Assembly (NCBI RefSeq): GCF_018682675.1
Contig: NZ_JAFMTR010000002.1
Coordinates: 1-32,245 of the forward strand
DNA from: Sphingopyxis soli
GTDB lineage: Bacteria; Pseudomonadota; Alphaproteobacteria; Sphingomonadales; Sphingomonadaceae
Direction of reading: 5' to 3'
DNA: 32,245 nucleotides
The notes below the pieces were generated by a model. The model was not told the origin of the DNA. It searched no databases and saw only the letters and a program-made list of their open reading frames with translations. A program made the position numbers and the translations under genes. Shown piece after piece: positions 24,350-32,201 of the stretch (within the stretch, counting starts at the first letter, position 1; each line of letters starts with the position of its first letter).

Positions 24350-24760
24350 TCAATTTACCGCGGTAACCGGCGGCGCGTCGCCGAACGACCACATGCGTTC
24401 GAGGTTGTAGAAGCTGCGCACTTCGGGACGGAACAGGTGGACGATGACGTCGCCTGCGTCGATCAGCACCCAGTCGGCGTTGGGCAAGCCCTCGACGCGG
24501 ACATGGCGGCCCGCTTCCTGCTTGATGCGCTGCGCCAGCTTTTCGGCGATCGCCGAGACGTGGCGCGTCGACCGGCCGCTGGCGATCACCATATGATCGG
24601 CGATGCTGCTCTTGCCGGCAAGCGGGATGGAGATGGTTTCCTGGGCCTGATCCTCGTCGAGCTGGTGGAGGATCAGCGCGTGGAGTGCTTCCACGCTGTC
24701 GTCCGAAGACGCGGGGGCGGTTGCGGCGGCGGGCGCGGCATCCTTACTGGCGGCTATCAA
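24350..24760 (-). CDS. rsfS: Ribosomal silencing factor RsfS
   Basis: The product is 136 aa. RsfS binds L14 on the large subunit and blocks subunit joining in poor nutrition. The core is ALILHQLDEDQAQETISIPL, then AGKSSIADHMVIASGRSTRH, HVRVEGLPNADWVLIDAGDVIVHLF and the end of the fold at SFYNLERMW. The start is inferred as TTG at 24760, overlapping the nadD stop in TTGA. No in-frame ATG occurs before the middle of the conserved core, so a non-ATG start is required. That gives an Ala-rich extension of about 20 residues ahead of the core. The order nadD-rsfS-rlmH is widespread in alphaproteobacteria. Confidence 0.94.
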   Translation of the reverse strand: MIAASKDAAPAAATAPASSDDSVEALHALILHQLDEDQAQETISIPLAGKSSIADHMVIASGRSTRHVSAIAEKLAQRIKQEAGRHVRVEGLPNADWVLIDAGDVIVHLFRPEVRSFYNLERMWSFGDAPPVTAVN

Positions 24761-25410
24761 GCTATTTCGTTCCTTTCATCCATGGCCAGCCGCGAATGCG
24801 TGACGGGGTCGCGCATGGCGCGGCCTGCATAGCTCTCGAACCAGCGGGGGTTGGCCTGCCGTATTGCAGTTGCGGATCGCACATCGGGCGAAAAACGCAG
24901 GAACACGAGGGCAGGCGGTCTCCAGTCCGTCCATCGACATTTCTGGTCCGCGGGCCGGACAAAGCGCCGCAGCCATCCCATCGCCTTCGCAGCGTGGGTC
25001 CGGCCATTATAGCCCGGACGCGCGACAATCGCAATCGGCATGAGTCGGGCAATTCCCCGCCAGTCGCGCCATCGGGGCAACTGGACCAGATTGTCGGCGC
25101 CCATGATCCAGATGAACTGGCGATTGGGGTAGCGGCGAACGAGCTTTTTCAACGTATCGACGGTATAGCGTGTGCCGAGTTCGACCTCGATCGCGGTTGC
25201 CCGGACCGGCGAGCGGCGCGCGGCTTGCTGAGCCGATCCGAGCCGCGCGGGCAGCGGGGCCATGCCTTTCGCCGGCTTCAGCGGATTGCCCGGGGACACC
25301 AGCCACCACAGTTCGTCGAGTCCCAGCGCGTCGATCGCGTTGAGGCTGATCGCGCGATGGCCCCCGTGCGCGGGGTTGAAACTGCCGCCGAGGAGGCCGG
25401 TGGTGATCAT
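24757..25410 (-). CDS. nadD: Nicotinate-nucleotide adenylyltransferase
   Basis: The product is 217 aa, which makes deamido-NAD from nicotinate mononucleotide and ATP. The nucleotidyltransferase signature GGSFNPAHGGH is at 8-18. FIWIMGADNLVQLPRW carries the substrate-binding region, and the second ATP motif reads RSATAIRQ near residue 180. The ATG at 25410 overlaps the stop codon of the ParE-like toxin gene (ATGA), and its own stop overlaps the rsfS start. Usually this gene follows proA directly; here a toxin-antitoxin pair lies between them. Confidence 0.95.
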   Translation of the reverse strand: MITTGLLGGSFNPAHGGHRAISLNAIDALGLDELWWLVSPGNPLKPAKGMAPLPARLGSAQQAARRSPVRATAIEVELGTRYTVDTLKKLVRRYPNRQFIWIMGADNLVQLPRWRDWRGIARLMPIAIVARPGYNGRTHAAKAMGWLRRFVRPADQKCRWTDWRPPALVFLRFSPDVRSATAIRQANPRWFESYAGRAMRDPVTHSRLAMDERNEIA

Positions 25411-25697
25411 CGGTCAGATTGCCAGTCTTCGCGGGCATGACGCACGCGAAGGATGCGAATTGTGCCTTTTTCTGGTCGATAGATCAGCAAGAAGGGAGTC
25501 TCCGGCACGTGCCATTTCCGATAGGCGGTGCCATCGATCTTCGGTCCCGCGTGCGGATTCGCCTGAAGAAACTTCGCCGCCGCAACTGCATTGCGGGCTG
25601 TGCGATTGGCGAATTCGAGATCTAGTTCACTATAGTAGAGATCGATGCGTGCAAGGTCGGACCGGGCGCTCGGAGCCCAGACTATTCCAGATGTCAC
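25407..25697 (-). CDS. parE: ParE/RelE-superfamily toxin
   Basis: The product is 96 aa. The family fold is recognisable from VWAPSARSDLARIDLYYSE at the start, the ARNAVAAAKFLQANPHAGPK helix region, RKWHVPETPFLLIYRP, and the final strand IRILRVRHAREDW. ParE toxins poison DNA gyrase and RelE toxins cut mRNA; this one looks closer to ParE, but the target is inferred. The start is GTG at 25697, overlapping the antitoxin stop in GTGA, so the toxin is translated after its antitoxin. A longer frame to 25748 lies inside the antitoxin gene. Its stop overlaps the nadD start by 4 bp. The DNA here is visibly less GC-rich than its neighbours, which suggests acquisition. Confidence 0.88.
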   Translation of the reverse strand: MTSGIVWAPSARSDLARIDLYYSELDLEFANRTARNAVAAAKFLQANPHAGPKIDGTAYRKWHVPETPFLLIYRPEKGTIRILRVRHAREDWQSDR

Positions 25698-25963
25698 GAT
25701 CGGCGTTCTTCTTTCCCGGCTCGTTTGGAAATGCGGTCCTCTATCCACGCTTCCATTTCGCCTTGGGTATGAAAATCGCCGTTCTCGATTTCGTTTTCGC
25801 CAACTTTGACGAATTCCAGAAACTCGGTTTCGCGTTTCACATATTCGCTAACCGCTTGCGCGACCAACCATGATCGCGATCGGTCGAGCTCTTCGGCCAG
25901 CCGGTCCAGGTCTTTCAGGGTCGTCTCATCGACGCGCGCTGAAATGGGCGAGGTCGTATTCAT
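25694..25963 (-). CDS. parD: Ribbon-helix-helix (ParD/CopG-type) antitoxin
   Basis: The product is 89 aa. Residues 6-43 form a ribbon-helix-helix DNA-binding domain (ISARVDETTLKDLDRLAEEL, then SRSWLVAQAVSEYV). The acidic C-terminal half (EFVKVGENEIENGD, then EAWIEDRI) is the expected toxin-binding tail. Such antitoxins neutralise the toxin and repress their own promoter. The ATG at 25963 is directly preceded by a TTG that could also initiate. The gene starts 31 bp after the proA stop codon and overlaps the toxin by 4 bp. A perfect 10-bp palindrome lies just upstream and is a likely operator. Confidence 0.88.
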   Translation of the reverse strand: MNTTSPISARVDETTLKDLDRLAEELDRSRSWLVAQAVSEYVKRETEFLEFVKVGENEIENGDFHTQGEMEAWIEDRISKRAGKEERRS

Positions 25964-25979
25964 CAAGACTCTGTATCAC

Positions 25980-25989
25980 TTGTATACAA
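25980..25989. promoter_or_regulatory. Palindromic operator candidate of the toxin-antitoxin pair
   Basis: TTGTATACAA is a perfect palindrome 17 bp upstream of the antitoxin ATG. On the minus strand it sits between a possible -35 TTGAAT (about 25994-25999) and a possible -10 TACAGA (about 25971-25976), spaced 17 bp. Ribbon-helix-helix antitoxins typically bind such sites. The promoter overlaps the last codons of proA. Confidence 0.5.
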
Positions 25990-25994
25990 ATGAT

Positions 25995-27278
25995 TCAAGG
26001 TCGAACTTGCCCCGTGCCGCGCACCAGCCATTTGTACGTTGTCAGCCCTTCGAGCGCGACCGGGCCGCGCGCATGGAGGCGGCCGGTCGCGATGCCGATT
26101 TCGGCGCCGAGGCCGAATTCGCCGCCATCGGCGAACTGCGTCGAGGCGTTGTGCATGACGATCGCGCTGTCCACTTCAGCGAGGAAACGCTCGGCCGTCT
26201 CGTTGTCCTCGGTGACGATCGCGTCGGTATGGCGGCTCGAATGCGCGTCGATATGCGCGAGCGCGCCATCGAGGCCGTCGACGAGCGCAATCGAGACGAT
26301 CGCATCGAGATATTCGGTGTCCCAGTCGCCCGCCGCTGCGGTCTCGACATGCGCGCTCAGCGCCGCGACGCCCTTGTCGCCGCGCACTTCGCAGCCCGCC
26401 GCGATCAGCGCGTCGACGATCGCGAGCGGGGCGGGGTAGGCGCGATCGATCAGGATCGTCTCGGTCGCGCCGCAGACGCCGGTGCGGCGCATCTTGGCGT
26501 TGACCGCAAGTTCGACCGCCTTCGCCGGATCGGCGGCGCCGTCGATATAGAGATGGTTGATTCCGTCGAGGTGCGCGAGCACGGGCACGCGCGCCTCGTC
26601 CTGCACGCGCGCGACCAGCCCTTTGCCGCCGCGCGGAATGATGATGTCGACCAGCCCCTGCGCGCGGAGCAGTGCGCCGACCGCCGCGCGGTCCTGCACG
26701 GGCACGAGTTGCACGGCGTCGGCGGGCAGGCCGCTTGCCTCCAGCCCCGCCGCCATCGCGGCATGGATGGCGCGGTTGCTGTTCACCGCCTCGCTGCCGC
26801 CGCGCAGGATCACGGCATTGCCCGACATCAGGCCGAGCGCCGCGGCGTCGGCGGTCACATTGGGGCGGCTTTCATAGATGATGCCGACGACGCCGAGCGG
26901 GACGCGCACGCGGCTGAGTTCCATGCCGTTGGGCCGGGTGGCACGGTCAATCTCGCGCCCGACCGGGTCGGCAAGACCCGCCACATCCTCGACCGCGTCG
27001 GCGATTGCCGCGAGGCGCCCCTCGTCGAGCCGCAGCCGGTCGAGCATCGCCGACGACAGGCCGGCGGTCTTTCCCGCGTCCATATCCCGCGCATTGGCCG
27101 CGAGAATCGCCGGTGCCTGTGCGCGCAATTCGGCTGCGGCGGCGCGCAGTGCGGCCGCTTTTGCGCCGGTCGGCGCGACGGCCATGATCTTTGCGGCGAC
27201 GCGCGCGCGCGCGCCCATTTCGGCGATCAGCGCATCGGCTTCGATAAGGCGCGGCGTGGCAAGGGCTTCGGCGGTCAT
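25995..27278 (-). CDS. proA: Gamma-glutamyl phosphate reductase
   Basis: The product is 427 aa, which reduces gamma-glutamyl phosphate to glutamate semialdehyde with NADPH, the second step of proline synthesis. It belongs to the aldehyde dehydrogenase superfamily. The catalytic cysteine is C269 in RRTGVCGATE. RVPLGVVGIIYESRPNVTAD and SGNAVILRGGSEA are the coenzyme-binding and family motifs. The ATG at 27278 has AGGGGCGG upstream, and a longer frame to 27344 is not supported. proB is not in the window. It heads the leftward train and is divergent from the DUF3667 gene, with 78 bp between starts. Confidence 0.96.
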   Translation of the reverse strand: MTAEALATPRLIEADALIAEMGARARVAAKIMAVAPTGAKAAALRAAAAELRAQAPAILAANARDMDAGKTAGLSSAMLDRLRLDEGRLAAIADAVEDVAGLADPVGREIDRATRPNGMELSRVRVPLGVVGIIYESRPNVTADAAALGLMSGNAVILRGGSEAVNSNRAIHAAMAAGLEASGLPADAVQLVPVQDRAAVGALLRAQGLVDIIIPRGGKGLVARVQDEARVPVLAHLDGINHLYIDGAADPAKAVELAVNAKMRRTGVCGATETILIDRAYPAPLAIVDALIAAGCEVRGDKGVAALSAHVETAAAGDWDTEYLDAIVSIALVDGLDGALAHIDAHSSRHTDAIVTEDNETAERFLAEVDSAIVMHNASTQFADGGEFGLGAEIGIATGRLHARGPVALEGLTTYKWLVRGTGQVRP

Positions 27279-27356
27279 GACGCCGCCCCTATCATGTTTT
27301 GGCCGGAGCCCGAAAGCCCCGTTGCGTGCCGCCGCGCGCGCCACTAGTCAGGGCGC

Positions 27357-28487
27357 ATGAGCGGGGATATCGAGAGCATCGGGGCGGCGATCACGGCCGG
27401 GCTGGCGGGCGCGGCGGTCGAGCCGAAACATGGTGGCGCGGTGGGGCATGAGGGACTCCGCTGCCTCAACTGCGGGACCAGCCTCGTCGGCTCGCACTGT
27501 CATCGCTGCGGGCAGCGGGCCGATGTCCATCGCAGCTTCGGGGCGATCGGGCACGATCTTGTTCATGCGATCTTCCATTTCGAGGGCAAGCTGTGGAACA
27601 CGCTGCCGCTGCTGACATGGCGCCCGGGCGACCTGACGCGCCGCTATATCCACGGCGAACGCGCGCGTTTCATCTCGCCGCTGGCGCTGTTCCTCTTTGC
27701 GGTATTCCTGACCTACGCGGTGCTGGCGATGGTCGGCAGCGGCGGGGTCAGCGAGGGGCTCAGCAAGGCGGCCGCCGAACAGACCCGTACCACCGCGATC
27801 AAGGACAGTATGCAGGCGGAAGTCGACCGGATCGACGCCGAGCTTGCAAAAGCCGACCTGCCGCGCGCGGATCGCCGGAAGCTGGAGCAGGAACGCGAAA
27901 TCCTTCAGAAAAGTGCCGATTATCTGGGCATCTCGCGCAGCCGCAGCGAAGCCGAACGGGACGCCGAGCGCGCCGCGGGGCAGCCGGTGCTGAACGATCC
28001 GGAGCAGCAGGTCGCCACTGGCGCCGACTTCATCACGCGCAACAAGGTCAACACCGGTGTGCCCTTTATCGATCACGGTCTGGAGAAGGCTTTCGCCAAC
28101 CCGGCGCTAATTCTCTACAAGCTTCAGGCGAACGCCTATAAATTCGCCTGGGCGCTGATCCCGCTGTCGCTGCCTTTCATGTGGCTGCTCTATCCGTTCA
28201 GCCGCCGCTTCCACACCTATGACCATTTCGTCTTTGTCACTTACTCGATCAGCTTCATGCTGCTGTTGTTCGTCGCGGTGCGGCTCCTGAACCTCACGAT
28301 CTTCGGCGGTGTCGCGACCTTCCTCGCGATGTTCTATGTCCCGTTCCATATGTACCGGCAGCTTCGCGGCGCCTATCGGTCGTCGCGGTTCGGGTCGCTG
28401 GCGCGCGCGACCCTCCTGCTTTTTTTCAGTCTGTTTTCGGTGATCATGTTCATGCTGCTGCTGCTCGCGCTCGGGATCAGCGGCTAG
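27357..28487 (+). CDS. DUF3667-type zinc-ribbon membrane protein
   Basis: The product is 376 aa and of unknown function. A CxxC...CxxC zinc ribbon at the N-terminus uses C36, C39, C48 and C51 (LRCLNCG, HCHRCGQ). It is followed by a conserved-looking WNTLPLLTWRPGDLTRRYIHGERARFISPLALFLF block. Membrane helices are likely at about 107-127, 264-281, 291-310, 315-334 and 350-372. Between the first and second lies a charged, probably coiled-coil region (132-210) facing one side of the membrane. The layout matches the DUF3667 family as I remember it. The ATG at 27357 is used. The gene is divergent from proA and is followed by phoD. Confidence 0.82.
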   Translation: MSGDIESIGAAITAGLAGAAVEPKHGGAVGHEGLRCLNCGTSLVGSHCHRCGQRADVHRSFGAIGHDLVHAIFHFEGKLWNTLPLLTWRPGDLTRRYIHGERARFISPLALFLFAVFLTYAVLAMVGSGGVSEGLSKAAAEQTRTTAIKDSMQAEVDRIDAELAKADLPRADRRKLEQEREILQKSADYLGISRSRSEAERDAERAAGQPVLNDPEQQVATGADFITRNKVNTGVPFIDHGLEKAFANPALILYKLQANAYKFAWALIPLSLPFMWLLYPFSRRFHTYDHFVFVTYSISFMLLLFVAVRLLNLTIFGGVATFLAMFYVPFHMYRQLRGAYRSSRFGSLARATLLLFFSLFSVIMFMLLLLALGISG

Positions 28488-28518
28488 TCGGCAGTCCGGG
28501 CGCCAAGCTGTAACAAAA

Positions 28519-28536
28519 GCCGGGCAAAGACCCGGC
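28519..28536 (+). other. Short hairpin between the DUF3667 gene and phoD
   Basis: GCCGGG and CCCGGC enclose a CAAAGA loop 31 bp past the DUF3667 stop. No T tract follows, so termination is doubtful. It lies only 20 bp ahead of the phoD start. Confidence 0.35.
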
Positions 28537-28555
28537 GAATCCGGGAGACTATGTC

Positions 28556-30187
28556 ATGCACCAGCTTTGGGGCGAAATGGACCGCCGCCTGCTTATCAAA
28601 CTCGGCACCGCGGGGCTCGCCGCGCTTGCGCTGCCCGGCGCCGCGCGTGCCGCGATGGCGCAGGGGTTCACGCACAATGTCGCGAGCGGCGAACCCGGTC
28701 CGACGAGCATTCTGCTCTGGACGCGCTATGCCGCGCCGTCGAGCGCGCGGTTGACCGCCGAAGTCGCCGAGACGGCCGATTTTGCACGCGTTGTCGGGGG
28801 CGGCAGCGCCGATGCCGACGGCGGGAATGACCATACGGTAAAGCTGCGCGTCGACGGGCTCGAGCCGGGCCGCTGGTATTTCTATCGCTTCGTCGCCCCC
28901 GACGGCACCACGTCGCCGGTCGGCCGCACGCGCACCCTGCCGCAGGGGCCGACAAGCGCCTTCAATATCGCGCTCTTTTCCTGCTCGAACCTGCCCTTCG
29001 GCTGGTTCAATGCCTATGCCCACGCGGCGGCGCGCGGCGACATCGATCTGGTCGCGCATGTCGGCGACTATCTTTATGAGTATCGCGTCGGCGAATATCC
29101 CTCGCTCGACGAAGCGCTTCCCGGCCGATCGATCCAGCCGCCGCACGAAATCGTGGCGCTCGCCGACTATCGCCTGCGCTATGCCGCCTATCGCAGCGAC
29201 CCCGACCTGCAGCGGCTGCACCAGCTGTTCCCGATGATCGCACAGTGGGACGATCATGAATTCGCGAACGATGCGTGGCGGGACGGCGCCGAGAACCACA
29301 ATGAAGGCGAGGGAGCATGGGCGGAACGCAAGGCTGCGGCCGAGCGCGCCTATCGCGAATGGATGCCTGTCGACGACAGCCGCTGGCGCCAATATGAGGT
29401 CGGCGATCTCGCGACGATCTTCCTCCCCGAAACGCGGATCACCGGCCGCGATCGCCCGTTCGATGTCGATGCGATCGTGGCGGGCGGCGGCGATGCTGCG
29501 GCGAAACTGCGGCAGTTTGCCGAAACGGCCTATCGCGACCCCCCGCGTCAGATGCTCGGGGTCGAGCAGGAGAAATGGCTGACCGACGCTATCGCCAAAT
29601 CCGCAAAATCGGGCACACGCTGGCAGATCTGCGCCCAGCAGGTTCTGATGGGCAGCCTCTTCACGCCGCCCGACGTGGCGAACTGGTTCGGGCCCGATAT
29701 GTCCCCCGCGGTGCGCCGCCGCGTCGAGACGGGGCAGCTTGTCGCAAAGGCCGGGCTTCCGCTTAGTTTCGATACGTGGGACGGTTATCCTGCGGCGCGC
29801 GCGCGCCTGCTCGCCGCGGCGCAGGCGGCCGACGCCGATTTCGTCAGTCTTGCGGGCGATTCGCACAACGCATGGGCCTTTGACCTCGCCGAAGGCGGGC
29901 GTCCCGCCGGGATCGAGATCGGTGGCCACAGCGTCACTTCGCCGGGCTATGAACATTATACGCCGGGCATTTCGGACGCGCAGCGCGTCGGCGGCCTGCT
30001 GGGGTCGTCGCCCGAACTCAAATGGGCGAATACCGAGGATCGCGGATATGTCACGGTCCAGCTGACGCGCGACGCGGTGACCGCGAACTGGCACAGCGTC
30101 GAGACGATCCGCAGCCATACGCCCGCGCTCAAATCGACGCACAGCATGACGGCGCGGCGCGGGCGGCGGATGTTCGACGCGGCTTAG
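28556..30187 (+). CDS. phoD: PhoD-family alkaline phosphatase/phosphodiesterase, Tat-exported
   Basis: The product is 543 aa. An N-terminal Tat signal (DRRLLIKLG with the twin Arg at 10-11, then AALALPGAARA) indicates export of a folded, metal-loaded enzyme. An Fn3-like N-terminal domain spans about 36-130. The catalytic domain has the iron-binding FSCSN (C143), VGDYLYEY (D171), WDDHE at 231-235, and the later SLAGDSHNAWAF and GGHSVTSPGYE. PhoD enzymes use iron and calcium to release phosphate from mono- and diesters, usually under phosphate starvation; I saw no clear Pho box. GGAG lies 8 nt before the ATG at 28556. Its stop codon overlaps the stop codon of the convergent hydratase gene. Confidence 0.92.
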   Translation: MHQLWGEMDRRLLIKLGTAGLAALALPGAARAAMAQGFTHNVASGEPGPTSILLWTRYAAPSSARLTAEVAETADFARVVGGGSADADGGNDHTVKLRVDGLEPGRWYFYRFVAPDGTTSPVGRTRTLPQGPTSAFNIALFSCSNLPFGWFNAYAHAAARGDIDLVAHVGDYLYEYRVGEYPSLDEALPGRSIQPPHEIVALADYRLRYAAYRSDPDLQRLHQLFPMIAQWDDHEFANDAWRDGAENHNEGEGAWAERKAAAERAYREWMPVDDSRWRQYEVGDLATIFLPETRITGRDRPFDVDAIVAGGGDAAAKLRQFAETAYRDPPRQMLGVEQEKWLTDAIAKSAKSGTRWQICAQQVLMGSLFTPPDVANWFGPDMSPAVRRRVETGQLVAKAGLPLSFDTWDGYPAARARLLAAAQAADADFVSLAGDSHNAWAFDLAEGGRPAGIEIGGHSVTSPGYEHYTPGISDAQRVGGLLGSSPELKWANTEDRGYVTVQLTRDAVTANWHSVETIRSHTPALKSTHSMTARRGRRMFDAA

Positions 30188-31107
30188 CTGTAGGGCGGCG
30201 ATTCTTCGAACTCGTCGAACCAGGGATAATCGTTCGCCACGCTCGCGGTGAAGTTGGGCGGGCGCTTTTCGAGGAAGCTCGTCACGCCCTCGGCCGCGTC
30301 GGGGCTGCGCCCGCGTGAGAAGATTACGCGGCTGTCCCAGCGATGGGCCTGGATCGGGTGGGGGGCGCCCATCATCCGCCAGAGCATGTGGCGGGTCAGC
30401 GCGACCGAGACGGGCGCGCTGTCGGCGGTCATCTCGCGCGCCTTCGCTATTGCCGCATCGATCAGCGCGCCGGGCGCATGGACCGACTGGACGAGGCCTT
30501 TGTCCCGCGCCTCCTCGGCCGAGATCAGGCGGCCGGAATAACAGAGGTCGACCGCGTTCGCGATGCCGACGAGGCGCGGCAGGAACCAGCTCGACGCGGC
30601 TTCGGGAACGATGCCGCGCCGCGCGAAGACGAAGCCGTAACGCGCGGTCTCGCTCGCCAGGCGCGCGTCCATCGGCAGCGTCATCGTCGCGCCGATGCCG
30701 ACCGCCGCACCGTTGATTGCGCCCAGCACCGGCTTCTTCGCCTCGAAAATGCGGAGCGACAGCCGCCCGCCCGAGTCGCGCACCAGCGGGTGCGACCAGT
30801 CGATGCTGCTATCGGCGCGGATCGGGCTCGCCGAAGCGCCGTCGGGCAGCGTCGCCAGCTTGTCGGTGCGCTTGTCATAATCGAAGGTCGAGGCACCCGA
30901 ACCCAGATCGGCTCCGGCGCAGAAGGCGCGATCGCCCGATCCGGTGAAGATGACCGCGCGCACGGCGTCGTCGGCGTCGCATTCGTCGAGCGCGGCAACG
31001 GCTTCGAGCATCATCCCGGTGGTGAAGGCGTTCATCCGGTCGGGACGGTGCAGGGTCAGGAGCGCGATGCCCTCATGCTTGTCGAGGCGAATCTGGTCGA
31101 AACTCAT
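30184..31107 (-). CDS. Enoyl-CoA hydratase/isomerase family protein
   Basis: The product is 307 aa, a crotonase-fold enzyme likely acting in fatty-acid or branched-chain acyl-CoA breakdown. Oxyanion-hole segments are AFCAGADLG (61-69) and INGAAVGIGATM (131-142). The catalytic glutamate is probably E169 in RGIVPEAASSWFLPRLVG. It is about 45 residues longer than a usual crotonase because of an insert at about 71-110 (ASTFDYDKRTDKLATLPDG and beyond). The ATG at 31107 has AGGAG upstream; a longer frame to 31311 is rejected. A TTTACG/CGTAAA palindrome lies 61-76 nt upstream and suggests control by a LiuR-like regulator. The exact acyl-CoA cannot be named. Confidence 0.9.
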   Translation of the reverse strand: MSFDQIRLDKHEGIALLTLHRPDRMNAFTTGMMLEAVAALDECDADDAVRAVIFTGSGDRAFCAGADLGSGASTFDYDKRTDKLATLPDGASASPIRADSSIDWSHPLVRDSGGRLSLRIFEAKKPVLGAINGAAVGIGATMTLPMDARLASETARYGFVFARRGIVPEAASSWFLPRLVGIANAVDLCYSGRLISAEEARDKGLVQSVHAPGALIDAAIAKAREMTADSAPVSVALTRHMLWRMMGAPHPIQAHRWDSRVIFSRGRSPDAAEGVTSFLEKRPPNFTASVANDYPWFDEFEESPPYS

Positions 31108-31167
31108 TTCACTCTCCTTCGATTTTCGGACATGGTTGCAAGCGGCGCGCGCCAAGGCAAGGTCTAG

Positions 31168-31183
31168 TTTACGTAAGCGTAAA
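31168..31183. promoter_or_regulatory. LiuR-like palindromic operator
   Basis: TTTACGTAAGCGTAAA is an inverted repeat of TTTACG around TAAG. From memory it differs at one position from the consensus of LiuR-type MerR-family regulators (TTTACGTAAACGTAAA), which control branched-chain amino acid and fatty-acid degradation genes. It lies in the 202-bp divergent gap between the hydratase and purC and fits the hydratase better. Confidence 0.55.
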
Positions 31184-31194
31184 GATCGCCGGGG

Positions 31195-31224
31195 ATGACG
31201 GGCGGTTTCTTTGCCGCTATAGGG
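31195..31224 (+). promoter_or_regulatory. Candidate purC promoter
   Basis: ATGACG (31195-31200) and TATAGG (31219-31224) are spaced by 18 bp, a reasonable match to a sigma-70-type promoter in a high-GC genome. Transcription would begin near 31231, leaving about 80 nt before the purC ATG at 31310. No purine riboswitch was recognised in that leader. Confidence 0.35.
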
Positions 31225-31309
31225 CGCGCGACCGCCCCGGCGCCGCGCCTCTTTCCTGAGTCGCCATCGCCGGGGCCATTCATTTGGTTCCGACAGAAAG
31301 TACCCGCCC

Positions 31310-32086
31310 ATGGCCCGCCGCCGCCAGATTTACGAAGGCAAAGCCAAGATCCTCTACGAGGGGCCAGAGCCCGGCACGCTGATCCAGTATTTCAAGGACG
31401 ACGCGACCGCGTTCAACGCGCAGAAGCGCGGGACGATCAACGGCAAGGGCGTGCTGAACAACCGGATTTCGGAGCATGTCTTCACATTGCTCGGCCAGAT
31501 TGGCGTTCCCACGCACTTCATCCGCCGCCTCAACATGCGCGAGCAGTTGATCCGCCAGGTCGAGATCGTGCCGATCGAGGTCGTCGTGCGCAACGTCGCG
31601 GCGGGCTCGCTGTCGAAGCGCCTCGGGATCGAGGAGGGGACGCAGCTTCCCCGCACGTTGATCGAATATTGCTACAAGGACGACGCACTCGGCGATCCGC
31701 TCGTCGCCGAAGAGCATATCGCCTGCTTCAACTGGTGCAGCCAGGAAGAATTGCACGACATTCAGGATATGGCGATCCGCATCAACGACTTCATGTCGGG
31801 GATGTTCGCTGCGGTCGGCATTCGCCTGATCGACTTCAAGCTCGAGTTCGGGCGCTTGTGGGACGGCGATTATAGTCGCATCATCCTGGCCGACGAGATC
31901 AGTCCCGATGGGTGCCGCCTGTGGGACATGGTTTCGGGCGAGAAGCTCGACAAGGACCGCTTCCGCCGTGACCTTGGCGGCGAGGTCGAAGCCTATCAGG
32001 AAGTCGCCCGTCGGCTCGGGCTGCTGCCCGAGGGCGGCGAGAACGCCGTGCTCGACCTCGAAAGCCATCGCAAAAAGAAGGGCTGA
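31310..32086 (+). CDS. purC: Phosphoribosylaminoimidazole-succinocarboxamide synthase
   Basis: The product is 258 aa, which condenses CAIR with aspartate using ATP, the eighth step of IMP synthesis. Typical segments are [20 protein letters not shown] at the N-terminus, [20 protein letters not shown] then RNVAAGS, and the C-terminal [10 protein letters not shown] and [14 protein letters not shown]. The length fits the compact bacterial type. The ATG at 31310 is the start. It is divergent from the hydratase. The usual partner genes purS, purQ and purL would be expected downstream but lie outside the window. Confidence 0.97.
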   Translation: MARRRQIYEGKAKILYEGPEPGTLIQYFKDDATAFNAQKRGTINGKGVLNNRISEHVFTLLGQIGVPTHFIRRLNMREQLIRQVEIVPIEVVVRNVAAGSLSKRLGIEEGTQLPRTLIEYCYKDDALGDPLVAEEHIACFNWCSQEELHDIQDMAIRINDFMSGMFAAVGIRLIDFKLEFGRLWDGDYSRIILADEISPDGCRLWDMVSGEKLDKDRFRRDLGGEVEAYQEVARRLGLLPEGGENAVLDLESHRKKKG

Positions 32087-32201
32087 GCGCTCGGCTTTTC
32101 CTTCGCTCCTTCCGCTTTGGGGTTGGAAGCGGTCGCCCCAAGCTCGTCATGCTGGCTGCGGCGATGCTATTAATGTCGTGCTTCGGCCGTTTTCAGACCT
32201 T

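Noticed and set aside
31231..31309. Purine riboswitch ahead of purC
   Set aside because: No conserved purine-riboswitch core or paired stems could be seen in the short leader.
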